Source: Entoloma clypeatum | Lineage: Eukaryota; Basidiomycota; Agaricomycetes; Agaricales; Entolomataceae | DNA: 64,000 bases | NCBI GenBank assembly: GCA_963565915.1 | Contig: OY751485.1 | Coordinates: 372,001 to 436,000, forward strand | Direction of reading: 5' to 3' | Shown here: positions 24,201-35,100 of the stretch, piece after piece | Layout of the letters: the number at the start of each line of letters is the position of its first letter | Numbering within the stretch: the first letter of the stretch is position 1 | The notes under the pieces: generated by a model | What the model was told of the DNA's origin: nothing | The model's input: the letters and a program-made list of their open reading frames with translations, nothing else | Databases searched by the model: none | Made by a program: the position numbers and the translations under genes

Positions 24201-24978
24201 GATGAGCACGGCTTATCACCCTCAAACTGATGGAGAAACGGAACGTGCAAATCAGGAACTTGAGATCTATTTCCGAATGTTCTGTTTGAATAATCCTGAA
24301 ACATGGCACGATCACAACTCGACAATGGAGTTCTGTCATAATCAGAGGACCCACTCCACGACGAAACGATCCCCGTTCTATCTAATGATGGGATACGAAC
24401 CAAGAGACATACCATTGGCATTTGACAAAACAAATGTGCCAAGCGTAGAAGAACGGCTCAAAGAGCTGAAACAAGCAAGAGATGAAGCGCTGGCAGCGCA
24501 CGAACTGGCCCGTCAGATGATGGCGGAAAGATCAACACGAGGTTTCACTCCGTTTGGAAAAGGAGAACAGGTATGGCTAGAAGGGAAGAACCTCCGAATC
24601 GGATACCCTTCCAGAAAACTGGCACCCAAAAGAGAAGGACCCTTCACCATTTCCGAGGTACTCGGGCCCCTGACGTACAAGCTGAAGCTTCCAGAACAAT
24701 GGAAGATCCACCCCGTGTTCCACGCCTCCTTGTTAACACCATATCGAGAGAACGACACACACGGACCGAACTTCCATAACCCCCCTCCTGATCTGATCGA
24801 AGGGGAACACGAGTATGAAGTAGAAGCGATCCTTACCCACAAGCGACAGGGTAGAGGGTACAAGTATTTGGTCAAATGGATGGGGTACCCATCAAGCGAT
24901 AACACGTGGGAACCAGAATCTAACTTAAAAAGAGCTCAAGAAACGCTGGGGTACTACAAACAAACCCACCACCTTTGA
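21283..24978 (+). pseudogene. Ty3/gypsy pol A with chromodomain, plus unit
   Basis: The frame is open from 21,283 to 24,978 except for TAA at 22,474 and TGA at 22,531, both inside reverse transcriptase. Protease (ALIDSGAGGTFLD), reverse transcriptase (ending [11 protein letters not shown]), RNase H ([41 protein letters not shown]), integrase ([53 protein letters not shown]) and a C-terminal chromodomain ([20 protein letters not shown]) are all present. Catalytic residues I can check are intact. It starts 14 bases after the gag stop in a different frame. The only defects seen are the two stops. Confidence 0.88.
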
Positions 24979-25005
24979 ACCCAACGATCTACACTCTCCC
25001 GCATC

Positions 25006-25241
25006 ATGTCCAACCTCCGCATCACCCCTCCTGAGGAAGTTCGCTTCAACACCGATAGACACACCAGACGATCCCAACTCTTAAACCTGTTCACCAACCC
25101 CGAAGATGAAAACAACGTCCTTGGATGACTCGAAGACGAGACAGACCAGTTTCTGGTCAATGCGTTGTATGGACTCATCTCTATCCGGGAGTACCATTAC
25201 AACACCTCCGCCTCCATTGCCCGCCTCATTGACAGCCATGC
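25006..25241 (+). pseudogene. ORF3 downstream of pol A, truncated
   Basis: Starts 27 bases after the pol stop. It encodes a short helical protein (LLNLFTNPEDEN, DETDQFLVNALYGLISIREYHYN, IARLIDSH) with one TGA at 25,126, and is cut at about 25,241 where the mirror unit begins. It is clearly related to, but much more diverged from, the ORF in the mirror unit than their pol genes are. It matches the region that precedes the protease in pol B units. The function is unknown; a gag-like role is a guess. Confidence 0.65.
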
Positions 25242-25603
25242 GGTTCAGGGGTGGTGGCAAGGTCGGGGAGAGGAGTGGTCAGGATAGGGCTTTCTGTAGG
25301 TGGGTCGAGGAGCGTGACGTCGGGGGTGTTTGTGCGGTTATGGAACAGCCTCGCAAACTGTTGGTAGACACCTCGGTCTACGAGCGTGTCGATGTGCCCC
25401 TCGATGAGTCGGGCGATATTGGCGGTGGTATCGTAGTGGAATTGGCGGAGGGTGATTAGCCCGAACAATGTGTTGACCAAAAACTGGTCGGTTTCATCGT
25501 CAATGTGTCGCAGCACTCTGTCATTGTGCTCGGGGTTGGTCAGGAGTCTAAAGAGGCGGTGTCGGTGAAGTTCTTTGGTGGCGGTATCGAAAACGGTTGT
25601 CAT
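25226..25603 (-). CDS. ORF3 of minus unit (pol B leader-like)
   Basis: Frame of 125 codons starting 25 bases after the pol A stop on the minus strand: RLFRLLTNPEHNDRVLRHID, DETDQFLVNTLFGLITLRQF, then [19 protein letters not shown]. Its second half (25,242-25,381) repeats 19,376-19,515 with about ten mismatches in 140 bases; there the frame runs on into the pol B polyprotein. The last residues read across the junction into the inverted unit and are not native. Confidence 0.55.
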   Translation of the reverse strand: MTTVFDTATKELHRHRLFRLLTNPEHNDRVLRHIDDETDQFLVNTLFGLITLRQFHYDTTANIARLIEGHIDTLVDRGVYQQFARLFHNRTNTPDVTLLDPPTESPILTTPLPDLATTPEPHGCQ

Positions 25604-25628
25604 GATGAGGGGATGCGGGTCATTGGGT

Positions 25629-28600
25629 TCAAAGGTGGTGGGTCTGTTTGTAGTATCCCAGCGTTTCTTGGGCTCTTTTTAAGTTGGATTCGGGTTCCCA
25701 CGTGTTATCGCCTGATGGGTATCCCATCCACTTGACCAAATACTTGTACCCTCTACCCTGTCGCTTGTGGGTAAGGATTGCTTCTACTTCGTACTCGTGT
25801 TCTCCTTCGATCAGATCAGGAGGTGGGTTGTGGAAGTTCGGTCCGTGTGTGTCATTCTCCCGATAAGGTGTCAACAAGGAGGCGTGGAAAACGGGGTGGA
25901 TCTTCCATTGTTCTGGAAGTTTCAGTTTGTATGTCAGGGGTCCGAGCACCTCGGCAATGGTAAAGGGTCCTTCTCTTTTAGGTGCCAATTTTCTGGAAGG
26001 ATATCCGATTCGGAGGTTCTTTCCTTCTAGCCATACCTGTTCTCCTTTTCCAAACGGAGTGAAACCTCGTGTTGATCTTTCCGCCATCATCTGACGGGCC
26101 AGTTCGTGCGCTGCCAGCGCTTCATCTCTTGCTTGTTTCAGCTCTTTGAGCCGTTCTTCTACGCTTGGCACATTTGTTTTGTCAAATGCCAATGGTATGT
26201 CTCTTGGTTCGTATCCCATCATTAGATAGAACGGGGATCGTTTCGTCGTGGAGTGGGTCCTCTGATTATGACAGAACTCCATTGTCGAGTTGTGATCGTG
26301 CCATGTTTCAGGATTATTCAAACAGAACATTCGGAAATAGATCTCAAGTTCCTGATTTGCACGTTCCGTTTCTCCATCAGTTTGAGGGTGATAAGCCGTG
26401 CTCATCATCAGTTTGATCCCTAGGAGTCGCCCTAGTTCTCTGAAGACCTGAGAGGCGAACTGCGGCCCTCTGTCAGACAGAATAGAGTCTGGGAGTCCGA
26501 ATCTTCGGTACACGTTGTCCAAATAAAGTTTGGCGGTAAGGGTCGCGTCGGTGGTTTTCGTGCAAGGGATGGAAATTACCCCCTTCGTAGAACCATGGTC
26601 TACTACGACCATGATACTGTCAAACCCGTTGCTCTCGGGTAGGTCCGTGATGAAGTCGATCGTTGTCTGGGAGAATGGTCTAGCGTCCTTTTGTGCTTTG
26701 ATTGGCATCAATCCAGGGTTTGTGGGGTGTGTGTTGACTTTCATTTGTTGGCAGGTTGCACATCCTCCAACATAATTCTTGACAAACACGTACATTCCTG
26801 GCCACCAATAGTTTCTTCTGACCAGTTCCAGGGTTTTTAGATGTCCTGGATGTCCACTTGGTAGGGAATCGTGGTATCGTTTCGTTATTTCCCGACGCAG
26901 AGTCTCATTTGGCGGTACGTAACATCTGTCACAGAAGAATAATATTCCGTCTTCTGTTCTCCATTCTGATAAATGGGATTTAATCGGTGGGGTTCCCGAT
27001 TCTTTTAGGGCGGTGATGGCTTTTGAGAAAAGCTCATCGTTCTCAGTTGCTTTTAGGATATCTCCCTGTAGCTCAAGGTCCACTGTTTTGACGAAAATGT
27101 CATTTGGCAAAATGATAACGTCTTCGTTATCCATGTCTTCTTCGGGTATATGGTCCGGTCGCCTTGACAAGGCATCAGACTGGATCATCTTTGATCCTGG
27201 GGTGTGTACTAGTTTGAGTTCAAACTCGGAGAGATACAATCTCCACCGTGCTTGTCGTCTGTTCAATTTCTGGGGTTCCCGGTAATACGTCAAATTCTTG
27301 TGATCTGATAGAACAACTGTTGGAAACGGTGATCCAAGGAGGTAATGCCTCCAGGTTTCCAGTGATCGGATAACTCCCAAAAGTTCCCGATCATAGATCT
27401 CATAGTTCCGTTCTGCCGCAGAGAACGAGTGCGACATATATCCGCAGGGGTGCCAGTCTCCATTTACATCTTGCTGGCGCAGTACTGCTCCTGTCGCCCA
27501 TTTGGATGCATCAGATTCTATGATGAATGGCTTGCCAGTGTCTGGCATTAACAGTACCGGTGATTCCGCGAATTTGTCCTTTAATGTGTCAAATGCCGTC
27601 TGGCAGTCTTCATTCCATTCCCACTCTAGATCCTTTTTGGTCAGATCATTCAGGAGTTTGGCAATGTCCGAGTAGTGTCTGATAAATCTTCGATAGAAGT
27701 TTCCGAATCCAAGGAAGGATCTGACTTGTTTCACGGTCACGGGTTCCGGCCATTTTGCTATTCCCGATAGTTTAAAGGGGTCCATCGTGATTTCGTTTTC
27801 TTTGATAATCAGTCCGAGGTATTCGCACTGCCTGACTCCAAATTCGCATTTTTCCAGGTTGAGATAGAGGTCATTCTCTATCATTTTTCTTAGTACGCGG
27901 AGCGTCCGTTCGGTGTCGATTTCGTCATTGACCGAGAAGATGAAGATGTCGTCCAAATAAATGAGCAACCATCCTTCTTCGAGTTCTTCCTTGAAGATTT
28001 CGTTCATCATCGCCTGAAACGTGGGTGGCATGCCTGCCAGTCCAAAGAAGGCAACCAAGGGTTCGTATAACCCTCAATTGGTTTTGAATGCAGCCTTCCA
28101 TTCATCGCCAGGTTTGATTCGTACATTGTTTTATCCCCAACGCATGTCCAGTTTGGTAAAGACCTTTGCTCCTTTCAGTTTGTCCAATAAATCTCCGACC
28201 AGGGGCAACGGGTATGTGTTCTTCACTGTTCCCTCATTCAATCGCCGATAGTCCTGACAGGGTCTGAGTTTATCCGAGTCCTTTTTAGCCACGAAGAAAA
28301 AAGGTGATGCCATTGGTGATTTCGAGGGTCTGATGTACCCCTTTCGAAGGTTCTCATCAAGGAATTTGTCCAATTTAGTTTGTTCTTCCGGTGACAAAGG
28401 ATAAACCTTGCAGTCTTTCGGGGTGAAGTCCGGTTTTAAGTCAATTGCGTGGTCCCATGGTTTATGTTCCGGTAATCTCTCAGAGGCCGTTTTCTCGAAC
28501 ACCTTCTGATACTGATCGTACCGTTCTGGTAGTTCTTTCTTCAGTTTGTCTGTGGTGTCCGTGTTGTGTGAGAGTTTCTGGGAGATTGAGGTTTTGGCTT

Positions 28601-29324
28601 GGATCCAAATATCCTCAATGGGTTCGTCCGTAGTGACATATGTCCTGAAGAGGTCTAGGTCATTGTCTGATTCTTCATCTATCCTTTTCAAGATAGGTCC
28701 GTTTGCCGGTAGAGCCTCCTTTTTTGGTTTAAGGGTCTCTTCATCATCAATTTCTTCTATCGTTGCGAAGATCCTCTGTTTAGGTTCTTCTTTCATCCAT
28801 GCTGCAATAGCAATGGGTTTCTTGTTCTTTGACGCCAAGAGCTCGTCAAATTTTTTCCTCATGACCCCTGCCAGGGTCTTCTTGAACCTGATAGTTTCAA
28901 TATCCAAGGTTCCTCTTTCCCAATCAATCTTCGGGTTGTATTGTTTCAACCATGGTAACCCCAAAATGGCGGTTTCTTTTCCAAGTCTGGTGACCAAGAA
29001 CCTGATGTCGAGTTCTTTGTCATCAATCCAGATCTTCTTCCATGTACAATGGGTGATTGTCCCTTCTTTGTTCCTCGTTCCATCCACATTGAACACACGA
29101 ATGGGCTTTAGTAGCAGGATAAGCTCCATTCGGTTAGCTGTGGCGAACTTCTGGTCCAAGAAGGTTCCTCCTGCTCCTGAGTCTATCAGGGCGTTTATCT
29201 TTAGTCTTTCATTGATGCTTTCTCCTTCTCCTGACATTGAAATGGGAATCGAAAAAGATTTGTCATTCATGTCGGCTACAATTACAGGGGATAAGGAGAT
29301 TGAAAACTGAGCGGGGGCTGACAT
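25629..29324 (-). pseudogene. Ty3/gypsy pol A with chromodomain, minus unit
   Basis: Mirror copy of the plus-unit pol, with the same TAA (28,133-28,131) and TGA (about 28,076) in reverse transcriptase. I find only three amino-acid differences over about 1,200 residues: one Asn/Asp before the RT domain and two near the C-terminus. Base differences become frequent only below about 26,050, while the protein hardly changes there, which indicates past selection on a working pol. Confidence 0.88.
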
Positions 29325-29338
29325 CGGTACAGGCCGTT

Positions 29339-30241
29339 TTATTGAAAACCCTGTTTCTCCATTTCGGAGATCAAGGCGTCTTGTTCCTCATTTGGTAAGT
29401 CCTTGAAAATGCCTCGGATATGGGCATATGCATCGGAAGCTTTTTTGAATGTATTGTTCGCAACTGGGGTCTTTCCTCCTTTGTGTGCATCAGCACAATG
29501 TCCTGCCTGGTGGCAGACGAAGCACAACCCTTTTTTGAAATGGTCGTCTCTTTCTTCGGCGGTCAGCTGATCAATGTCCATGGCATTAGGGTCTGGGGCG
29601 TAATGCGCGTTTCAGGGTGTGGGGTTATAGTTCACTTTGAACTTCTTCTTTCCCCCATCGGGTCTAAGTCTTAAAGCTACTGCCTTGGCCCTTCTCCACT
29701 GGTTGTCCAATCTGGACGCCGTGGTGTACCATTCGTCAATCGTTCCTGGGACCTTATCAAGGCCCAAGATCTTGTCTCGGAGCGCGTGTGGTAACGCCTC
29801 CATGAAGTAGTCTTTGAGAGACCGATCATCCTTGATCAGACTCTCCGCAGCCCATAACTTGAACTTTTCGACGTATTCATCGGCTGTCATGCCTTCCATT
29901 TTCTGCGTTTTCATCATTGTCAACGCATCTCCTTCCTTGTCAACTGGTGAGAACGACTTCCTCAGTTTTTTGATGAAGTCCGCGTATTTCGGGTACACAG
30001 ATACTCCGGTGGTGGAAATATCTCTGTGCCAGGACTCTTTCCAAGGTCCGGCTGTTCCTCCTTTCATGTATGAGACAGTGAAAAGGATCTTCTTCTTGTC
30101 GGAGTTGTAAACATCATCGTTCATCTCCAGGTACAGGTTCGTGTCGAACAAAAATTCAGATAGTTTCCTTCTATCTCCATTGAAGATTGCCGGCGGGCTG
30201 ATCTTAATTTCTTTTTCTGGGGTCCTTACTTGAGAAGCCAT
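29339..30241 (-). pseudogene. Ty3/gypsy gag, minus unit, with internal stop
   Basis: Mirror copy of the gag at 20,366-21,268, with the same in-frame TGA (29,614-29,612) and the same CCHH-type knuckle. Nucleotide identity with the plus copy is nearly complete. Confidence 0.85.
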
Positions 30242-30535
30242 TTCTACAAGTGGTGTCTTCGGGGTGTCTGGGGTTGGTCTGGGTGCAGCAACAGCAGCAG
30301 CTGGCGGCGGTGGGTTTCGTCTCGGGGAGAGGTAAGAGGGTGATGTGGGGTTGACTGGTACGAAAGAGGAGGTTACTCTTCTGTACGGTGTCGGCGGTGG
30401 TCGTGGTGTGATAGGTGCGTCAACGAACTCCTGTTCGTCTTCTGAGTCGGACGGGACTCCAAAGGTGGATCGTCGGGGAGGAATCTTTGCGTCTAAAACC
30501 GCGGTGGGTTGACGATGTTGATCAGCTTGACCTTT

Positions 30536-31093
30536 TGTTACGGCGATAGCCTACAACAACAAGTCCAAGGATCGGATCACGTGGGTTCGAACTGGTTCCA
30601 CAACAAGTCCCTCAATAGGTCGACTTGGTCAATCAGCGAGTTCCTCAGAAGGACGACTCGGTTCGGGTCAAGCAGAGCTAAGTCCTCGCAAGGCACTTAG
30701 TTGGAGAGCGTTCGAAGTGATAGACAAGTAAGCGTTGTTTGCCTAGGTCAAGCTAAGGACCTCTACTCTAAGGTTACAGGTCTTATATACGTTATCCTAT
30801 AGCTATAAATAAGTATGTGCTGTGCAGGAGCTAAATAAGCCATTGGTTAGATAGATGTTTCAAGGGGGCTGTGGCATAGGAGTCAGAGATAAGGCCTCAA
30901 GGCCATGAGTCAGAGATAACAAGTGAAAATGTAGATAAAAGGAGAATAGTCCGAGTCACTGTGAGTCATAGTGCTGATAGAGGGGGCACGTGTCCCAGGG
31001 TCGTCGGAGTTAAGTGAAACGGGGTGTGATAGGGATCAAGGGTCGAAAGGTTGCGTGAAGGTGCGTAGGGAAGAGGGTGAAAAAGTTTAACAG
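30536..31093 (-). repeat. 5' LTR of the composite (minus strand)
   Basis: 558 bases; read on minus it runs TGTTAAAC...CGTAACA. It carries the same TATA box and self-complementary start/primer site as the LTR at 19,516. Its U3 end differs from that LTR at about 18 of the first 190 bases. Its outer flank GTTAA matches the outer flank of the unlike LTR at 15,032. Confidence 0.82.
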
Positions 31094-32191
31094 TTAAAGG
31101 GATGTTGATGGACTTTGGCTATTGTTCGACTTTTGGATGTTGCCGGGGTCGGCAAGTTCTGGTCATGTGCACGAAAGTCGAACAATTGCCAAAGTCCAAC
31201 ATCCCTTTAACTCCCCACATCTCCCTCGCGTCTGCTCCCTCCCCCCCATCCTCCTTGTCGGCCCCTCCTCTCTCTGTTTGCATGACGGCCATGCAGGCCG
31301 CATTACCAGTGAGCACCCTGCTGTGCCACATACCGCACATACTGACAGAACACAACGGCGGTGGGCGACGGTGGGGGGGAGGCCTACTGCAACAGCCACA
31401 GCAGAAGAACGGCGGGGCGAAGTGCGGGACATGCATGAGAATGTTATGGATTCGCTATCCATGGCATTGATCGCTCAGACGCTCAGACAAGATACAAGAC
31501 ATAGAGGCCTTATCTGATTAATGGCCAGTTTCATCTTATCTATTGGTTTCACACTTACTATTCACTTTTACATCATTCGGACCCTGGCCTCCGCTTACTC
31601 ACTACAGTATGGTCATCGTTACCATACCTAGATGGTTACTCTCACACATCCTTGACATCATGTTACTTATTGGACTATACTTAGATACTCTGACTCGCGC
31701 CGCAGCAGTTACCATAGACACCTACTCCGGGTCCGCTTCTGGAGTCAGACCGGAACCGCTCTAGAGTCATCTAGATGACTCGACCTTCTAATATATATAG
31801 GGTACATACATTGCATGTATTCCCCAGATCTAGCAATCACCTTGGTATCCGCCTTTGCTACTTAAGCCTCTCTGCCTAAGCATTGCATGGGTTTGTCAAC
31901 CATAACAGAGAACATGCGAGGGCACGAGCGAACGTGGCCACACCTGCTGAGGGACGCGTGGGGCGAGACATGCACGAAAACAGCGGGAAAAAGAGCGGGA
32001 TATGCACGAAAACGGCAGGACATGTGAGGGTGCGAGGGAACGTGGCCATGCCTGCCGAGGGACGCGTGGGGCGGGACATGCCTAAGACGGCTGGATGGCG
32101 CGAGGGGACATGGCGAGGGATGTGTGGGGTGGGGGACAGCACCCTGCTCTGCCACGCCCATCACACTAACGGGGAACACGACGGCGGTGGG
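31094..32191 (-). repeat. GC-rich palindromic repeat, centre and right arm
   Basis: 31,094-31,211 is a hairpin whose two arms of about 40 bases read GTTAAAGGGATGTT...TTCGAC and back; this is the centre of the palindrome. From 31,213 the sequence is the reverse complement of 14,810-15,000. After the solo LTR, 31,913-32,191 is the reverse complement of 14,520-14,790. The arm then resumes on the far side of the hAT element. Confidence 0.75.
31442..31907. mobile_element. Solo LTR with GAGAA target duplication
   Basis: 466 bases, TGTTATGG...CCATAACA, flanked by GAGAA at 31,437-31,441 and 31,908-31,912. It interrupts the GC-rich arm, whose sequence is continuous when the LTR is removed. TATATATAGGG near 31,790 is a likely promoter if read on plus. 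No internal retroelement sequence remains, as expected after LTR-LTR recombination. Confidence 0.85.
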
Positions 32192-35100
32192 TAAACTGGC
32201 CGAAGTCCGGTTCGGTTCGAGTTCGAGCACTTTTGGGCCGAACTTGAACCAGGACTTGAAGGTCCAGTTCGGAGATAGTCCAAACTTGAACCTGGATCTC
32301 GAGGTTCAGGTTCGTCAAGTTCGGTTCAGGTTCGAACCAAGTTCAGGTGAAGTTTGGGTCCGGTTCAGGTTTGGACGTGGTTCATCAATGAAAAAGAATG
32401 AATTTGCCCCTCGCAATAAATCCTGCAGGCCCATACTACTCACAGTTGACAACTGTCAAAATCGGGATCAATTTCCATCCAAGCCTCACTTTCTGCATCC
32501 AACCGCCCATCACGATAGGCTGACCTTAGTCTCTGCAATCCACCAAACCTTTCCTCTAGCATTTGACGGCGGCAAACATCATCAGTCTGCGCTGACATTG
32601 AAAATGAACGTTCAGCGAGGCAGGTGGAACCTGGGATAGCAAGATAGTCACGGGCCATCAAGCGGAGTACAGGGTCCTCGCCATTGAGCTACGGATTTTT
32701 TTAGCAAGTGTCGGTTGAGGACACAACAGATAACTTACTCCCCACCATGCAATGGGGTCAGGACATTCAGCATGCGGAACAGGTGCCAGTTTGAAAAAGC
32801 GCTCGAGCTTGTCAAAAGGAGCTTCAGCCTGCTGTTGAGGTGCTGGAGCCACAGCACTTTGAGTAATAATCTGGTCCATCCAGTTATCTGTCTCCAAATT
32901 ATCTGAATAAAAAAAGAATTAATTGATGTATAATGAATAAAAAAATCTAGCTTACAACGATTGAGTGCAGCTGGGGCCTGTACATTCAACAGGGACCTGG
33001 CCGTTCGATTTTTTGAGGCTTTGTAAATGGCATGGTACTTTAAATACTACATAAAAGATTGAAAATTATGTATTAGTAAGACAAAAGCCGAGAGCTTACA
33101 ATAATTTGCATACGTTGCATGGCCGCTTTTACATATTGGGCTTCCCATGCAACATTGAGGTAGGAAAGCTTTCAGCCAGGATCAAGGACTATAGTACACA
33201 GGAGTTAGTTTTGGTAGAATGAAAGCAAGGGACAAACATACCATGTGAGATAAAATAAATCGATGTATCATCAGCTTTTCGATACCATTTTCTCATATTC
33301 TTCAACCCTGCCTCGAGAGCGTGTTTCACGGGAGCATATTCGGGTTTGTCACAAAGATTTTCCCACTGCGATTGAAGCTTCTCCAATAAGGGATAGACCT
33401 TGTGGCACGTTGCAATTTTATGTGCCGAAAGCTCACCATGTGCACTGGCAATGATCTCACGAAAAACTGTTAGATGATTTGGCTACAGATAAAAGAACGA
33501 AGCTTACTTGAAGACAATTCTGGGCAAGTTTGATAATCTGCCATTCAGAAGAAGAGAGCCGGTAGTCAGACCAGGACCTGGTGCCAGAGAGTGGCGGTAT
33601 GTTCTCATTCCCATCGGCAAGCGAGCAGAAACAGTCGATAGCCTAGATAATGTTTATTGTTAGTCGTAGAACTATGAGGCTATCATGACACAAACATACC
33701 TTTCAGATGGCAAGAACGGTGCAAAAGCAGTCACTAAGGCTGCCCCAACGGGTACGTACCCATAGCTTAATCTCCCATTTTGGACAACTGTTCATGACTG
33801 CAAGCTCCTTGAAATACTCGCATGTATCTTCGCCAGACATCCGAAGCTGAGAGATGTATGCCATGAGTTTTCCAACAACATCACCTGCATCAAAATCGGT
33901 GATGGATGCTGCGGAAACGGCATCCACATCTTCCTCAGATGCCTCTAGGTCCACGCTGGTGTCGACATTGAAGTCATCATCATAGTCGTCAGCCTCGTCA
34001 CTGGTCTCAGTCATCTGGGTGCCTTGAAGTTGCCGTTTTGAAGATTGAAGGGAAAGGATGCCCAGGGCAGCCACGAAATGACAAGCCATGAGATGCATGG
34101 TGTGCTCGATACATCTGAAATATGTTGAGAAGAGTAACTTTACACCTGAAATAAGATTTACCGGCCACGAATTTCTTTTGGGTCAAGATAAACACTGGTA
34201 TTTGCAAGTATCTCACAAACATGGCGTGCTGCCTTGTTGTTTACTGTTACATTATCGCCGATAAGACTTATAAGCTAACAAGTACAGTCAGAGATTGATG
34301 ATACAAGTAATTAAGACCAGGCATATGCCACGTACTTTTTTTGCAAAGTCGAATTTCTTAATGACATTTATCAGCTCCTCCCCTGCATGCTTTCCGGTGT
34401 GCCGTCCGATGCTACGTTTGAACTCAATGAGGTGACTCTTGAGAATCCAAGCTTGGGGGTCTTCGGGCAGTGAATAGATGTATTGGATGCTGAATGACGA
34501 GAAGGCATGCCGGCGCTTCGTACTCCATCCATCCCAGACAATAGATATGCCGGATGATATATTCTAATTTTATTAATAGTATTCTATTACAATATGAATG
34601 ACAACTTACTGAAATCAATTTCTTATCAATATCATCAAGCTTGGCGACTTTGTTGGTGACCGCGTCCATGATTGAGGAGCGTTTTGGAATGTCATTATCA
34701 TTGAGTTTTGGACAGAGGTAGCGGGCAAGTCTGCGGAAAGACGTGCGTTCTACGAACCGAAATGACTATACATAGTTACAAATGAAGAATCAAATATAAA
34801 TGATACAGATAGACTCACCAAATCTCCATCAATGACAAGTTCTAGCAGAAACTCTTTTAAGCCAGCCTTGGTAACTGGCGGCGGAGGTTTCTTGACTACA
34901 ACCGCGAATCCGTCGAGTGATTTCTGGGATCTGAAAATATAAGGGTCAATGTTGGGAAGTATATCTCTTTTACTTACTGGTGATTAGGTTTCCAATTTTT
35001 GGGCGGACGGGCTTTCGGCTCGATGCCAAATGAGCTACAAATGGCAAGATACTCCTTATAATAAAATCTGTAAGGTATTTGTTGAAAATTGAGAGACATT

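Larger units (their letters stand above)
15032..31093 (-). mobile_element. Composite Ty3/gypsy chromovirus insertion (16.1 kb)
   Basis: Bounded by two LTRs in the same (minus) orientation and by the 5-bp duplication GTTAA at 15,027-15,031 and 31,094-31,098. The opposite arm of the host palindrome (near 31,200) preserves the uninterrupted target GGAGTTAAAGGG, so the insertion site is independently confirmed. From its 5' end (right) it contains LTR, gag, pol A, a short ORF, then an inverted gag-pol unit, then a second pol (B) and a different LTR. No complete functional polyprotein remains. Confidence 0.8.
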
